The notes under the pieces: model-generated
Databases searched by the model: none
Seen by the model: only the letters and a program-made list of their open reading frames with translations
What the model was told of the DNA's origin: nothing
Part shown: in pieces, positions 58,101-62,630 of the stretch
Position numbering within the stretch: the stretch's first letter is position 1
Layout of the letters: the number at the start of each line of letters is the position of its first letter
Made by a program: the position numbers and the translations under genes
Origin: Megaustenia siamemsis
Lineage: Eukaryota; Mollusca; Gastropoda; Stylommatophora; Ariophantidae
Assembly: GCA_032433765.1 (NCBI GenBank)
Contig: JAVIAB010000024.1
Span: 13,472,578 to 13,536,577, forward strand
Length of the DNA stretch: 64,000 bases
Direction: 5' to 3'

Positions 58101-58447
58101 TAGTACCATTGCTGGTGTATGTCGATAGAACCCGAGGATAAAGGCCGCTTGGTCAAGCAGTCGCCACGACGTGTGAGACTCAGGATTTTTATTTCACCCC
58201 CGATAGAAAAAATCCTTTCTGTCTACCGCGGGCATGAACACCGTACGCCGGCTAGCGGAACAGTGGTTTTAGCCGCACGACCACGCGCACCTCTATCACC
58301 TTAATTAAATATAGTAAATACAGTACCTGGATTCTTCGTGGAGTCTGTGTCACTATCCGAGCTGTCAGTCACCGCAAACACGATTCCACTGTGAGCAACT
58401 ATTATCAGAACTAGACAGACGAACATCATGCTTGTCTGCCCCAACAT
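36740..58447 (-). CDS. Fibrinogen-related protein (FREP-like), six placed exons
   Basis: A multi-exon gene encodes a secreted lectin-like protein with signal peptide, one IgSF domain, a coiled coil and a C-terminal fibrinogen domain, the architecture of gastropod FREPs. Placed exons (minus-strand order) are 58,447-58,327; 56,017-55,673; 50,312-49,854; 44,697-44,566; 41,881-41,762; 37,108-36,740. They total about 514 residues. Every placed border has GT/AG, and phases agree across four of the five joins. The IgSF exon ends in phase 1 and the coiled-coil exon starts in phase 0, so one or more small linker exons between 55,672 and 50,313 are missing from this model. In snails such proteins circulate in haemolymph and bind parasite and microbial surfaces (family knowledge). 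No stop or frameshift interrupts the exons, so the gene is probably intact. The introns hold three minisatellites and many transposons. Confidence 0.88.
37235..37329. repeat. 77-bp direct repeat, left group
   Basis: One full unit and the start of a second. Landmarks are TGTCACTGTTCATTCTAGATG, TCAGAGCATGTATTCTGTCT and CCCACTCCACGGATTGATCT. The same unit occurs about three times at 38,408-38,632, on the other side of the cysteine-rich ORF and R400. Confidence 0.9.
37390..37977 (+). CDS. Cysteine-rich two-repeat ORF, function unknown
   Basis: I do not recognise the family. The frame is open for 195 codons from ATT 37,390 (an upstream stop abuts it) to TGA 37,975-37,977. No convincing ATG or signal peptide is present, so it is more likely an exon or a truncated fragment than a full gene. 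It has at least 15 cysteines and several N-glycosylation sequons (NHS, NIT, NLT, NET, NFS, NYT), pointing to an extracellular protein. Two halves are related: IAFNGITVTTNHSPCVC near the start and IALNGITVVENFSSCVNYTF later, each followed by a T-S---C-----R pattern. The relationship is clearer in protein than DNA, which suggests past selection. It lies on the opposite strand inside the last FREP intron and is followed directly by R400. A second, disrupted copy is at 43,083-44,120. Confidence 0.45.
   Translation: MAFNGITVTTNHSPCVCHIFTPQKEILNITTSCAVCDINDHRPGASPMIDTTVAPSISSAEPYLWNVNLTLFLNDVQVNETSESCGGSYKKGAENINFCCYKGDLPCYPIIALNGITVVENFSSCVNYTFTSKSESVKVTKSYSLCGFTNYRSCGFCWIGNDNLPPLCVYMFGIGVINDGLTSSSAMTIIIFGRT
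37978..38395 (+). repeat. R400 dispersed repeat, copy 2
   Basis: It matches 15,610-16,020 and, inverted, 42,645-43,082. Landmarks are GGCAGGAACCATTGAAGGC, CTTGCAGTTTCCTCATATTC, GCTCTGTGCACACCGTGAGC and TTCCACTGGCACGGGCGGTT. The 3' end TCCATAACCAATAACC is followed by short CCAATAA repeats. Confidence 0.8.
38405..38632. repeat. 77-bp direct repeat, right group, about 3 copies
   Basis: Nearly identical tandem units of the 37,235-37,329 repeat, with ATCTAGATGTCAGAGCATG and TGATCTCTATGCATATATG. Together the two groups bracket 37,330-38,400. Confidence 0.92.
38627..38785 (-). pseudogene. mariner-type transposase C-terminal remnant
   Basis: Minus-strand reading gives LSPVHPGYLPCNYFLFDPSL followed by NNAIHGMGFFDDEDVIDVVQ. 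This resembles the H-P-YSPDLAP-DYFLFP-LK--L-G--F--DEEV--AV segment near the end of mariner-family transposases. The catalytic third aspartate expected in SPDLAP is absent (HPGYLP). Upstream catalytic parts and terminal inverted repeats were not found. It is a dead fragment. Confidence 0.65.
39078..39455. repeat. G-rich minisatellite, about 50-bp unit
   Basis: Units contain TTAGGGAAAGTCTGTCTATT, GTTGGAGGGGGAAGGGGATG and GGGAGGGGGGTG. The length varies because of G-run differences and a GGGTTGTTTGTTTTTAGG variant. Multiple G3+ runs sit on the plus strand, which is the non-template strand's complement for FREP transcription. Open frames here are repeat products. Confidence 0.9.
39565..39668. repeat. 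(CTGT/CT)n microsatellite
   Basis: TCTGTCTGTCTATCTGTC followed by a CT run and CTGTCTGTCTGAC. Confidence 0.92.
39670..40575. other. Mostly unrecognised; weak LINE-like trace
   Basis: Positions 39,930-40,140 read on minus give weak LINE C-terminal-like pieces (ESWKTYKEIDDKLDASEN, EFKISSEIREMIENPEI), too diverged to assign. The remainder is AT-rich with no feature recognised. Confidence 0.3.
40578..40722 (+). mobile_element. LINE-A fragment with internal deletion
   Basis: It starts at the catalytic YADDTVL-AENPEDLQ block and jumps directly to the extreme C-terminus (MTTHTIKARESGVALHGSQL in one frame) with the 3' end CAATGAATGAACTG. About 620 bp of the consensus between them is missing compared with 53,070-53,850. 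Confidence 0.8.
40876..41126 (-). mobile_element. SINE-1 copy, full length
   Basis: On minus it begins GCCGCGATAGCTCAGTGGTT, has the B box GGGTCCGATCCC, the body and the GCCACTTGGCGTGACGGGGG tail. It lies in the last FREP intron. Confidence 0.9.
41250..41645 (+). mobile_element. LINE-C 3' end
   Basis: The plus strand has GGGATTTCTCAAAAGAATGT, CTCAAAGAGGCCAACACAG, CATCATGAGAAGAGGAAAGT and GGTTACAACTGGCAAAATAA, and ends GGCACATGATGATGATGAT. The frame is broken by small indels. Confidence 0.82.
41762..41881 (-). CDS. FREP exon: middle of fibrinogen domain
   Basis: The exon has exactly 40 codons between acceptor CTGTCTCTCAG and donor GTAAGTGA, phase 0 at both ends. It encodes RRRKGDVDFDRGWDDYKRGF, then a DYWLGLDNIHNLTSQ segment. 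These are the hallmark QRR-G-VDF-R-W--YK-GFG and WLG---IH-LT blocks of the fibrinogen fold. The acceptor lies only about 12-15 bp from a 25-bp minisatellite that fills the upstream intron end. Confidence 0.92.
41893..42372. repeat. Minisatellite, 25-bp unit, about 19 copies, at a FREP splice acceptor
   Basis: Unit GATAAACACAACCAATGTTG followed by AAACA, with AAATA, ACATT and TGCAACC variants. It ends within about 15 bp of the 3' splice site of the middle fibrinogen exon (41,882). Minus-strand open frames are repeat products. Confidence 0.95.
42645..43082 (-). repeat. R400 dispersed repeat, copy 3
   Basis: Inverted copy of 37,978-38,395. Plus landmarks are GGTATCACTGCAAATGAATT, AAACAAAGAAAGGTAGCTGT, GAAACTGCAACACGG and CCATATTGACCGG. 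The plus frame at 42,649-42,843 parallels the minus frame at 38,419-38,210 (both contain NSSPKQRKV). Confidence 0.8.
43083..44120 (-). pseudogene. Decayed second copy of the cysteine-rich ORF, interrupted by LINE-A
   Basis: On minus, 44,120-44,022 matches the segment around RSCGFCWIGNDNL...CVYMFGIGV of 37,845-37,920. The match continues at 43,157-43,083 with the ATCATCAAG and GACGATCATCATTTTC segments before R400. LINE-A sits between the two parts. Frame shifts and stops show this copy is not coding. Homology further upstream (44,120-44,330) is unclear. Confidence 0.55.
43158..44021 (-). mobile_element. LINE-A insertion, young, with 13-bp TSD
   Basis: A 5'-truncated LINE-A has an uninterrupted 275-codon frame from the RT active-site region (NNLRYADDTVLLAENP) to the end GDGTQW-stop. 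TTTTAACTCCAAT flanks it on both sides (43,145-43,157 and 44,022-44,034). The protein is close to the copy at 51,730-53,868. The truncation removes the endonuclease and most of the RT, so it cannot mobilise itself. Confidence 0.92.
44122..44565. other. FREP intron sequence, no further feature
   Basis: AT-rich intron sequence next to the first fibrinogen exon. Short GTAGGTAGATAG-like low complexity lies near 44,395-44,520. Confidence 0.4.
44566..44697 (-). CDS. FREP exon: start of fibrinogen domain
   Basis: The 44-codon exon follows the acceptor TTCTTGCATTAAG and reads ETLTESTCTRGMTSS, then a variable strand (QPRLSVLLWSRVM), then ALCDTETDDGGWVIIQ. The two cysteines match the first disulfide of fibrinogen domains, and DTETDDGGW is the conserved D-TDGGGW block with one G changed to D. 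The donor is ATACAG/GTGATC. Phase 0 at both ends joins cleanly to the coiled-coil and next fibrinogen exons. An alternative acceptor 10 bases upstream would give an immediate stop, so this acceptor was chosen. Confidence 0.85.
45020..45267 (-). mobile_element. SINE-1 copy, full length
   Basis: On minus it has GCCGCTATAGCTCAGTGGTT, B box GGTTCGATCCC and the full body and tail. It lies within a FREP intron. Confidence 0.9.
45270..46640. other. FREP intron sequence, unrecognised
   Basis: Moderately GC-balanced, with poly-G (45,527-45,537) and poly-A runs. Overlapping minus-strand frames of 70-140 codons (45,402-46,192) lack recognisable domains and are interrupted relative to each other. Nothing is called. 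Confidence 0.35.
46645..46852 (+). mobile_element. LINE protein C-terminal tail fragment
   Basis: The frame encodes TSIHILQDCSTLHSKKSNM, then a LWEIGADLKSVLASNTGQNV-like end. The H-LQDC----- and LWG---DL---FV----L pattern is seen at the end of LINE proteins downstream of RNase H. The rest of the element is missing. Confidence 0.6.
47090..47520 (+). mobile_element. LINE-D C-terminal fragment, best copy
   Basis: A 148-codon frame encodes TLDSRTIRKITTTEMNCVRR, MTGNIVKDRVRNTDLRKKLE, IRKQQINWFGHITRHKELTM, then ARLRERPRKRWIKGILESLG and RAKNRRLYLPSSPTAAEEG. This is the typical post-RT tail of LINE ORF2-type proteins. It is 5'-truncated; related pieces are at 7490, 29,030 and 57,655. Confidence 0.8.
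48298..48375 (+). other. tRNA-like sequence (pol III promoter boxes)
   Basis: GTGTCCGGTTAGCGCAATCG at the 5' side has an A-box-like TTAGCGCAATCG. GGGGTTCGTACCC is a B-box-like T arm. The 5' GTGTCC and 3' GGACAC can pair as an acceptor stem. The anticodon stem is imperfect and the T stem has a mismatch, so I read it as a tRNA-derived SINE head or pseudo-tRNA rather than a working tRNA. Confidence 0.45.
48408..48664 (+). mobile_element. SINE-1 copy inside the 47-bp array
   Basis: Full-length: head GCCGCGATAGCTCAGTGGTT, B box GGTTCGATCCC, body and the CACTTGGCGTGACGGGGGTA tail. Array units resume immediately on both sides. Confidence 0.92.
49854..50312 (-). CDS. FREP exon: coiled-coil interceding region with 14-residue repeats
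   Basis: The 153-codon exon starts KIFQNSVTENV after the acceptor TGCTTTTATTTTCAG and ends IPPIPQ at CAG/GTGAGA, phase 0 at both ends. It is the interceding region that links IgSF to fibrinogen domains and probably drives oligomerisation. The centre holds 14-residue (two-heptad) repeats: TENTPITRTLTALL, TENTSMTRTLTALL, NESKFMNRTLTALF, then a partial NVIAFMNKTLNEM. Hydrophobic residues fall at heptad spacing. NTS, NRT and NKT sequons lie within the repeats, so glycans may decorate the coil. A cysteine in AINCSIPPIP near the end could cross-link subunits. A hydrophobic run just upstream in frame is the polypyrimidine tract and not coding. Confidence 0.82.
50855..51295 (+). mobile_element. LINE-G remnant: RNase H end and C-terminal tail
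   Basis: The frame includes RFTFVYLPGHAGVRGIERAD and RLASCAVVEDG, matching the PGH-GV-GNE-AD-LA block at the end of RNase H domains in RNase H-bearing LINEs. After frame breaks come STNTELESSVAG-like, EELSTYGYVRSAM-like and ECNDDD pieces (an LW-C-EC end) also seen on minus at 57,310 and 53,905. Confidence 0.7.
51408..51728 (+). mobile_element. SINE-2 copy, full length
   Basis: Head TTGGTCTCGAGGCAAGACGC, B-box-like GGGTTCAAAACCC, body CTTGAAACGTCAATTACTCA and GACTACCTCCGAAGACGGAG, tail GGCAAGAGAATTTTTTTTT. Confidence 0.85.
51730..53868 (+). mobile_element. LINE-A, longest copy: RT domain with two frameshifts
   Basis: This RTE-like non-LTR retrotransposon is truncated upstream of the reverse transcriptase, so the endonuclease is absent. 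The linker is read at 52,005-52,241, RT fingers at 52,235-52,648, and RT palm/thumb and tail at 52,599-53,852 (417 codons). Recognisable blocks in order are GKAAGPESIQIEMIQAL, LPKKNGAVECSDFRTISLM, EQQFGFRKNSGTKEAIF, CFIDYTKAFDRV (motif A), GVRQGCILSPSLFNLY, LRYADDTVLLAENP (active site), YNYLGHTITSDGKC and the basic GKRGRGRPRLTW near the end. A frame change near 52,205-52,235 and a single extra A in the A-run at about 52,604-52,609 break the frame. The 3' end GATGATGATGA closes it. It sits in the FREP intron between the IgSF and coiled-coil exons. Confidence 0.92.
53905..54000 (-). mobile_element. LINE-G C-terminal scrap
   Basis: The minus strand has GAGCACCTATGGGTGTGTCT and GGAATGCAAGAAGATGATCA, the LW-C-EC end seen at 51,225-51,270 and 57,320-57,370. 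Confidence 0.55.
54010..54575. other. FREP intron sequence, unrecognised
   Basis: A possible splice-bounded open segment lies at about 54,366-54,440 on minus (acceptor AGCTCTCAG, donor GACG/GTGAGA). It has no recognisable domain and phase 2 at both ends, so I do not call it an exon. Confidence 0.3.
54576..54627 (-). other. Candidate FREP linker exon (weak)
   Basis: Between the IgSF and coiled-coil exons the minus strand shows a good donor, AGTCAG/GTAACT, ending at 54,576. Possible acceptors are TTTGAG or TTTGAGCAG (exon starts 54,627 or 54,624). A further AG inside would leave only a 21-base microexon. With phase-1 entry the longer versions read open and leave in phase 2, which still does not match the coiled-coil exon. 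It is only a candidate. Confidence 0.2.
54765..55525. repeat. Minisatellite, 37-bp unit, about 20 copies
   Basis: The unit contains CAGTTCCATCAAACACAAAA and CCATCTTACTTCTCCAG. Since 37 is not a multiple of three and the plus strand lacks stops, a 288-codon frame (54,751-55,617) stays open. It is a repeat product inside a FREP intron. The array ends about 150 bp from the IgSF exon. Confidence 0.95.
55673..56017 (-). CDS. FREP exon: immunoglobulin-superfamily domain
   Basis: The acceptor TTTCTATTACAG precedes the exon, which completes a phase-1 codon. The 115-codon exon begins ELQFTKQVSKDKD. It has the first core cysteine in AQLHCSV and the second in CLNGEFRCRL, which matches the D-G-Y-C type F-strand of Ig folds. 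Extra cysteines occur in FATCPDAATCS and in NDCL, and could make further disulfides. NFS is an N-glycosylation sequon. The donor is AAAG/GTAATA (55,673). A second possible donor lies 6 bp upstream (exon end 55,679), also in phase 1. The length and position after the signal peptide match the single-IgSF class of FREPs. Confidence 0.82.
56085..57075 (+). mobile_element. RTE-like LINE remnant (LINE-C-related), decayed RT
   Basis: Plus-strand pieces across frames are FVALPKKSGATHCEDHRLIS, LMSHIMKILLRIIMRRVRNK, EEQCGFVEG, MCFIDCTKAFDKVKHVEIIN (motif A, frame 56,325-56,525), a degraded YAD region near 56,680, CIKYLGTIITSDGRCTTEI and SRIAQAIIAFQKMINILCNK. Multiple stops and frameshifts occur. The 3' end, with LTYGSESWTV-like reading near 57,030-57,075, is lost. 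It lies in the first FREP intron. Confidence 0.85.
57310..57490 (-). mobile_element. LINE-G C-terminal fragment
   Basis: The minus frame encodes RRLIYQHRTGVVSRWTLRDL, then LLRRGSVHLWTYSECNDDD-like residues, parallel to the tail at 51,155-51,285 on plus. Confidence 0.7.
57655..57815 (-). mobile_element. LINE-D scrap
   Basis: The minus strand carries AAGATGGATTGATGGAATTT, TAGAAACACTGGGAAATATA and GAGGCCAACAGAAGAACAAA, a WIDGILETLGNI---EANRR-like reading similar to LINE-D. It is partly duplicated. Confidence 0.5.
58110..58303 (-). mobile_element. SINE-4-like repeat
   Basis: On minus: GTGCGCGTGGTCGTGCGGCT, then AACCACTGTTCCGCTAGCCG, GTGTTCATGCCCGCGGTAG and a long body. The head has A- and B-box-like spacing. 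It shares its head with 34,055-34,190 and ends about 24 bp from the donor of FREP exon 1. Confidence 0.5.
58327..58447 (-). CDS. FREP exon 1: signal peptide
   Basis: The frame starts at ATG 58,447 and gives MLGQTSMMFVCLVLIIVAHS followed by GIVFA. This is a short N-region, a hydrophobic core and a plausible signal-peptidase site after the FA. A short acidic, serine-rich segment (DSSDSDTDS) follows. The exon ends CCA G/GTACTG in phase 1. Joining it to the next exon makes a GAG codon and continues without a stop. Met7 or Met8 could also serve as the start and would still give a signal peptide. The start is chosen because it is the first ATG in frame and the peptide fits secretion. Confidence 0.85.
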
Positions 58448-58560
58448 TTTGTTGCTACCGAATTACGAAGTAACAAATACCTGAAATAAGCACAAATACC
58501 TGAAATAAGTACATAGCTTAAATATGCCTCGCTCAAGGTTTCACTGATATAAAAAAACGT
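58448..58560 (-). promoter_or_regulatory. FREP 5' flank with a 19-bp tandem duplication
   Basis: Just upstream of the FREP start codon, ACAAATACCTGAAATAAG occurs twice in tandem (58,471-58,508, plus view). On minus, TTTTTTATATC (about 58,550-58,560) and CATATTTAAG (about 58,526-58,535) are AT-rich candidates for a TATA-like element. The start of transcription cannot be fixed from sequence, and a further 5' non-coding exon is possible. Confidence 0.3.
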
Positions 58561-58622
58561 TTCTCAATTAATTCTTGGGCTACAGAAACTGATATTGTTG
58601 TTTATTTATCAATAACTGATAT

Positions 58623-58955
58623 GGGGGACTTGCTGGTCTTGAGGCAAGACGCCAGCCTTGAGATAGAGAGGTTGTGAGTTCAAATCCTGGCATAACTAGT
58701 CCAGATTTTTATTTATAATTTCTCTCTCCGGCAACCACCCCTGGCCTCAGCAGCAAAGCCCTGTTTGAAACGTGAATTACTCATCGACGAAAAAAATATG
58801 AGTACCCCCGAAGACGGAGTTATCTGCCTGTACGGCGAAGGACTCCTCTGCACACGGCTGCCAGAGAAAAAATGGAATAACACGCAAAATTCAGTTCCTT
58901 GTCTATCGGGTCTTCTGCCAGAGTTGAAAGCTGGCGAACGAATAAAAAAAAATAA
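58623..58955 (+). mobile_element. SINE-2 copy, full length
   Basis: Head GCTGGTCTTGAGGCAAGACG, B box GAGTTCAAATCCTGG, body GAAACGTGAATTACTCATCG, AGTACCCCCGAAGACGGAG and GCACACGGCTGCCAGAG, tail CTGGCGAACGAATAAAAAAA. Confidence 0.85.
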
Positions 58956-59224
58956 TTAATTCATGGGCTACAGAAATTTATACTTTTGTTTATTCATCAA
59001 TTCATTGCTGAACACCTCATCCCGACTGCATTGGACACGCGGTCTTTATTCTCCGCTCTCACATGTCTCCGTGGGCAGACTCCAGTGATGTGGTAATCCA
59101 TTAAAGATAGGCTTTTGTTAAATTCTATGCGGGCCAGACAAGTTTAATGTAGAAGAAAGTTACACTACTCTTGTTTCAAAACAAAACCATATCAAGTAAG
59201 TATATATTTTCAGTATTTCTTTGC

Positions 59225-59565
59225 AACATAATATATGATGGACGATGCACCACAGAAATAACAATCTCAGGTTAAAATAACATTTCAGAAAATAAAGAAA
59301 GTCTTATGCAACAAGTCTATGTCAATCGGAGTGAGAGAAAAAGTGAGAGACTTCAAAGGTACTATATAGAGCCAGTTCTGACCTGTGGAGGCGAATCATG
59401 GACAGTAGGCAAACAGATGAAAAGACGATTAAAAGCCACATAGATGGGATTTCTCAGAAGAATGTTGAAAGTACCCTGGACAGCTAAAAAATGACCAAAG
59501 AATTAGAAAGGAACTATGAACATTTTTCCCCTAATAGGGGAAAGAGGTATCGCAGGGGACAAAGA
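59225..59565 (+). mobile_element. LINE-C 3' region, decayed
   Basis: Plus landmarks are GATGGACGATGCACCACAGA, GCAACAAGTCTATGTCAATC, TATATAGAGCCAGTTCTGAC, TGGGATTTCTCAGAAGAATG and TCGCAGGGGACAAAGAGAGA. The (ATG)n end is absent. Confidence 0.78.
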
Positions 59566-60344
59566 GAGAAATATGAAACAGTGGATGTAAGGATGTAGGG
59601 AATTAATGGATTTCGGGACTATGTTAGGAGAATTGAGATAACCATTGTGTGTTTTAGGGATAGTGACATTCACGAGAGGGTTTATGAGCTGGTTGTTTGG
59701 GTGAGTAGAGATAGAAAAATCTCGTGATTATAGGAAAATGGTTAGAATCCCAAAGGGGTGATTACAGTTCAGTTTGTAATAAGTTTGAGATAGAGACTAT
59801 GACGTGGCGAGATTTCATTGGCTAGAGAAATGACGTAAGTAGGTGTTAATTGGTTGAAGCTCAAGATATTAAGCTGCGAAGAGAGGAAACATCAAGGAGT
59901 CACATGTAAGCTAGGGAGGTAGGTAGGAGGTCGGCCACTCCTCTAGGACATGGACCCTTTTAGCAGTAACTGAGCAAACGCTCTTTCTTAGTTAGTAGTG
60001 GGTAGGATGCATTTTTCACTAGAAGAGAGATGACATGATGTGAGCCAAAGAGTTAGGAAGACACGGTCGATCTAAGTTATGGATCATTAGTTTAGTTACA
60101 AACGTAAAGGATGACGCTTCCAGAAAGATTCATAGAGGCAGTTAACTGTAGTCCAAGTTATTTGAGAAGTGAATATATCTTAGCGGTAACAGGGCGCATG
60201 CCAATATTAGCTAGCCATGTGTAGTCACAATCTTACTGTGGAAATTTCTTTCAAGAAGTTAAATGTAGTTAAAGTTAAAGTAACTAGTGAGACTGGATAC
60301 TTAGCATAGGAGGCTGGGTATTTTGTAATGATACTGTAGATGTG
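59566..60344. other. No gene recognised
   Basis: G- and A-rich sequence with no recognised family. Together with 60,691-61,100 it may be one older element split by LINE-B, but the ends are not identified. Confidence 0.35.
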
Positions 60345-60690
60345 AATCTTGGACAATAGGATAACAGACAAGATAATCACTGGAGTCTGTAGAAATGAAA
60401 ACGTTCTGAAAGAGGCCAAAGCAAAATGAGAGCTAATTTCAAATATTAGGAAGAAACAATCAACCTTTTTTTGATGTAATGAGAAGAGAACAACTGGAAT
60501 ATATTGTAACAACTGGGAAAATTAAGGGACGAAGAGATAGAGGGAAGCAAAGAGAAAATAATACCAGACAGCTAAAGAGAATTGCTTGGCAGAAGGTCAA
60601 CAACAGAAATGATAAATAACTGTCGAGATCGAAAGTTGTGAAGGGACATGATCACCTACGCCAGCAGATCCGGTACTTGATGACTGTGGA
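60345..60690 (+). mobile_element. LINE-B 3' end
   Basis: Plus landmarks are GTGAATCTTGGACAATAGGA, GAAAACGTTCTGAAAGAGGC, ATATATTGTAACAACTGGG, CAACAACAGAAATGATAAAT and CGGTACTTGATGACTG. The (ATG)n tail is almost lost. Confidence 0.82.
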
Positions 60691-61100
60691 GTAACACTAA
60701 GCAGGCTAGTGAGGAAGTGTATATAATTATATGTTCCATGAGGTGGATTTATGACGTGCACATTACGTTGTTTGTTACATTTATGTACACAGTTCAGAGA
60801 ATGTGGAGAGAGATAACTAGTTCAAAGTGTGGTGAGAGAGTCCTGAGAATAATTACAAATAGGAGGTAAGTGGAGCCTCCTTAGCATTACTTTGATACCT
60901 GGGCGGTAGTCCACGTCGCTGGGATGTTATATTGCTAACCTTTGTTACGTGTATATTGTGAATAAACTGTTGCTATTTTCGTGTACAAATAGGCCTGGGT
61001 GTACGGTCAATTTTATGTAGTGAAGTGTCTGACGTATTCCCACTCAACAGACGAAACTGAACACAGCGCGAAGTACAAAGATTGACAGTTTACCTAACAA
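60691..61100. other. No gene recognised; LTR-like end possible
   Basis: Contains GTGAATAAACTGTTGC (60,957-60,972) with an AATAAA signal and a following G/T-rich stretch. A terminal repeat is conceivable, but no second copy was found in this window. Confidence 0.3.
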
Positions 61101-61109
61101 CAGAGCGCA

Positions 61110-61275
61110 TTTAAGGAGACAGGGGCACGGGCGCAAATATACTAGACAGCGTGGTGTCATGGCACTGAAAACAGTCAATAAGGAGAATTGTGATATGATG
61201 CAAGGTTGATAGAATATTGTGGAAGGACATTATCGCCCACGCCAAACGGTATGATGCTTGATGATGAAATTCTTG
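61110..61275 (+). mobile_element. LINE-C 3' tail fragment
   Basis: Plus landmarks are ATACTAGACAGCGTGGTGTC, AGAATATTGTGGAAGGACAT and ACGGTATGATGCTTGATGATG. Confidence 0.7.
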
Positions 61276-61804
61276 CACCGAGATGTCCAAAATTAATGAA
61301 CTAAAGCAAAGAAAGATTGTTTTAAGAATAAACACAGCAGCAAGCAGTGTCCAATTTTAGAACCGCTGGACACATATTGTTTGTGAACGATAAATTGAAC
61401 TGAGCAAAGCCAAGAAAGTTACAGGAGTGGGTTCCAATTACGTTATCTTTGTTTACTGCAAAATTACAATTTCTCCAAGAAATGTTATCAGAAAAAGAGA
61501 AGTGAAACGCCATTAGCATGATCTCGAGAACAAATATAGAAGTGAAGATGAGTTGGCAAAGCGTCAAGGAGACTGTGTAGGTTTGTTGGTATTTGTTTGT
61601 TCCTGGAATGTGACTCACTCGATGAAACAGATCACTGGTTGGTCACGTGATATTCTCGGTGGATTAGTGAGTTTTTGTTTGTGTAACTTGTGGAGCGGAA
61701 GAGAGGGTCATGTGATTGAGGGGACTTGACTCATTTTAAGTGTATGTATGTGTATATGGTGAAGCCTTTGTAAGTATGTATAAGTGATTACTTGACTCCA
61801 TGTC
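61276..61804. other. No gene recognised
   Basis: The minus frame at 61,322-61,618 shows no recognised domain. AT-rich, unique within the window. Confidence 0.35.
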
Positions 61805-61818
61805 CAAATACGCGCGCG

Positions 61819-61870
<52 letters not shown>

Positions 61871-61895
61871 GATAGAGAGAGAGAGAGAGAGAAAG
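61805..61895. repeat. (TA)n(GA)n microsatellite
   Basis: A TA run of about 45 bp followed by a GATAGAGAGAGAGAGA run. It directly abuts LINE-C. Confidence 0.95.
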
Positions 61896-62230
61896 AGAGT
61901 TCATCGGTGCTATGTAGAACCAATTCTGACCTATGGATGCGTATCATGGACAGTAGACAAACAAATGAAAAAATGATAAAAGGCCACAGAGATGGGATTT
62001 CTCAGAAGAATGTTGACAGTTTCCGTGACTGCTAAAAAGACCAATGAGGAAATTCTCAAAGTGGCCAACACAAAAAGGGAGCTCCTAGAAAAACATCAGA
62101 AAGAAGCAATCAACACTTTTCGGGCACATCGTGAGAAAAGGAAGGTTTAAATGCTTGGTTACAACTGGCAAAATAGAAGAAAAGAGAGATGCGAACGACA
62201 AAGAGAGAACATACTAGATAGCTTGGTGTG
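61896..62230 (+). mobile_element. LINE-C fragment, ends at SINE-1
   Basis: Plus landmarks are GAGAGTTCATCGGTGCTATG, CAATTCTGACCTATGGATGC, GGGATTTCTCAGAAGAATGT and GGTTACAACTGGCAAAATAG. It stops at TAGCTTGGTGT, where SINE-1 begins, so the SINE inserted into or truncated the LINE. Confidence 0.8.
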
Positions 62231-62487
62231 GAGCCGCGATAGCTCAGTGGTTAGTGAACTGGACTAGAAAGGACAAGGGGTAGGGTTCGATCCAAATCGA
62301 CGGCTTCCGGGTTCACCCAGCCTTAAATGGGTACCGGATTTTTCTGGAAAGTAAAGCGGCACGGGCGTAATACCGACAACATTACCCCAAAAATTATGTG
62401 CCGAAGGTCTGTAAAATGTATGGTCACTAACACCATATTCCCTATACGCCACTTGGCGTGGCGGGCGCACCTTACTTTACTTAACTT
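62231..62487 (+). mobile_element. SINE-1 copy, full length
   Basis: GAGCCGCGATAGCTCAGTGG head, B box GGGTTCGATCC, full body and the CGCCACTTGGCGTGGCGGGC tail. Confidence 0.92.
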
Positions 62488-62630
62488 ATTTAGCAAGTGT
62501 TGTTATCTTCTGTTATAGCCTATTTTAGACTATAATGATTTCCAAAACAAAGGTCTATAACGACACTGAAAAACAAATCTTTCTCTTCTATATCGTTTGT
62601 GTTTTGTGTCCATCCTCTTGCTAAGGACAA

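Noticed and set aside
718..62487. The nine SINE-1 heads as functional tRNA genes
   Set aside because: They have A and B boxes but no proper anticodon arm or acceptor stem, and all carry the same long SINE body.
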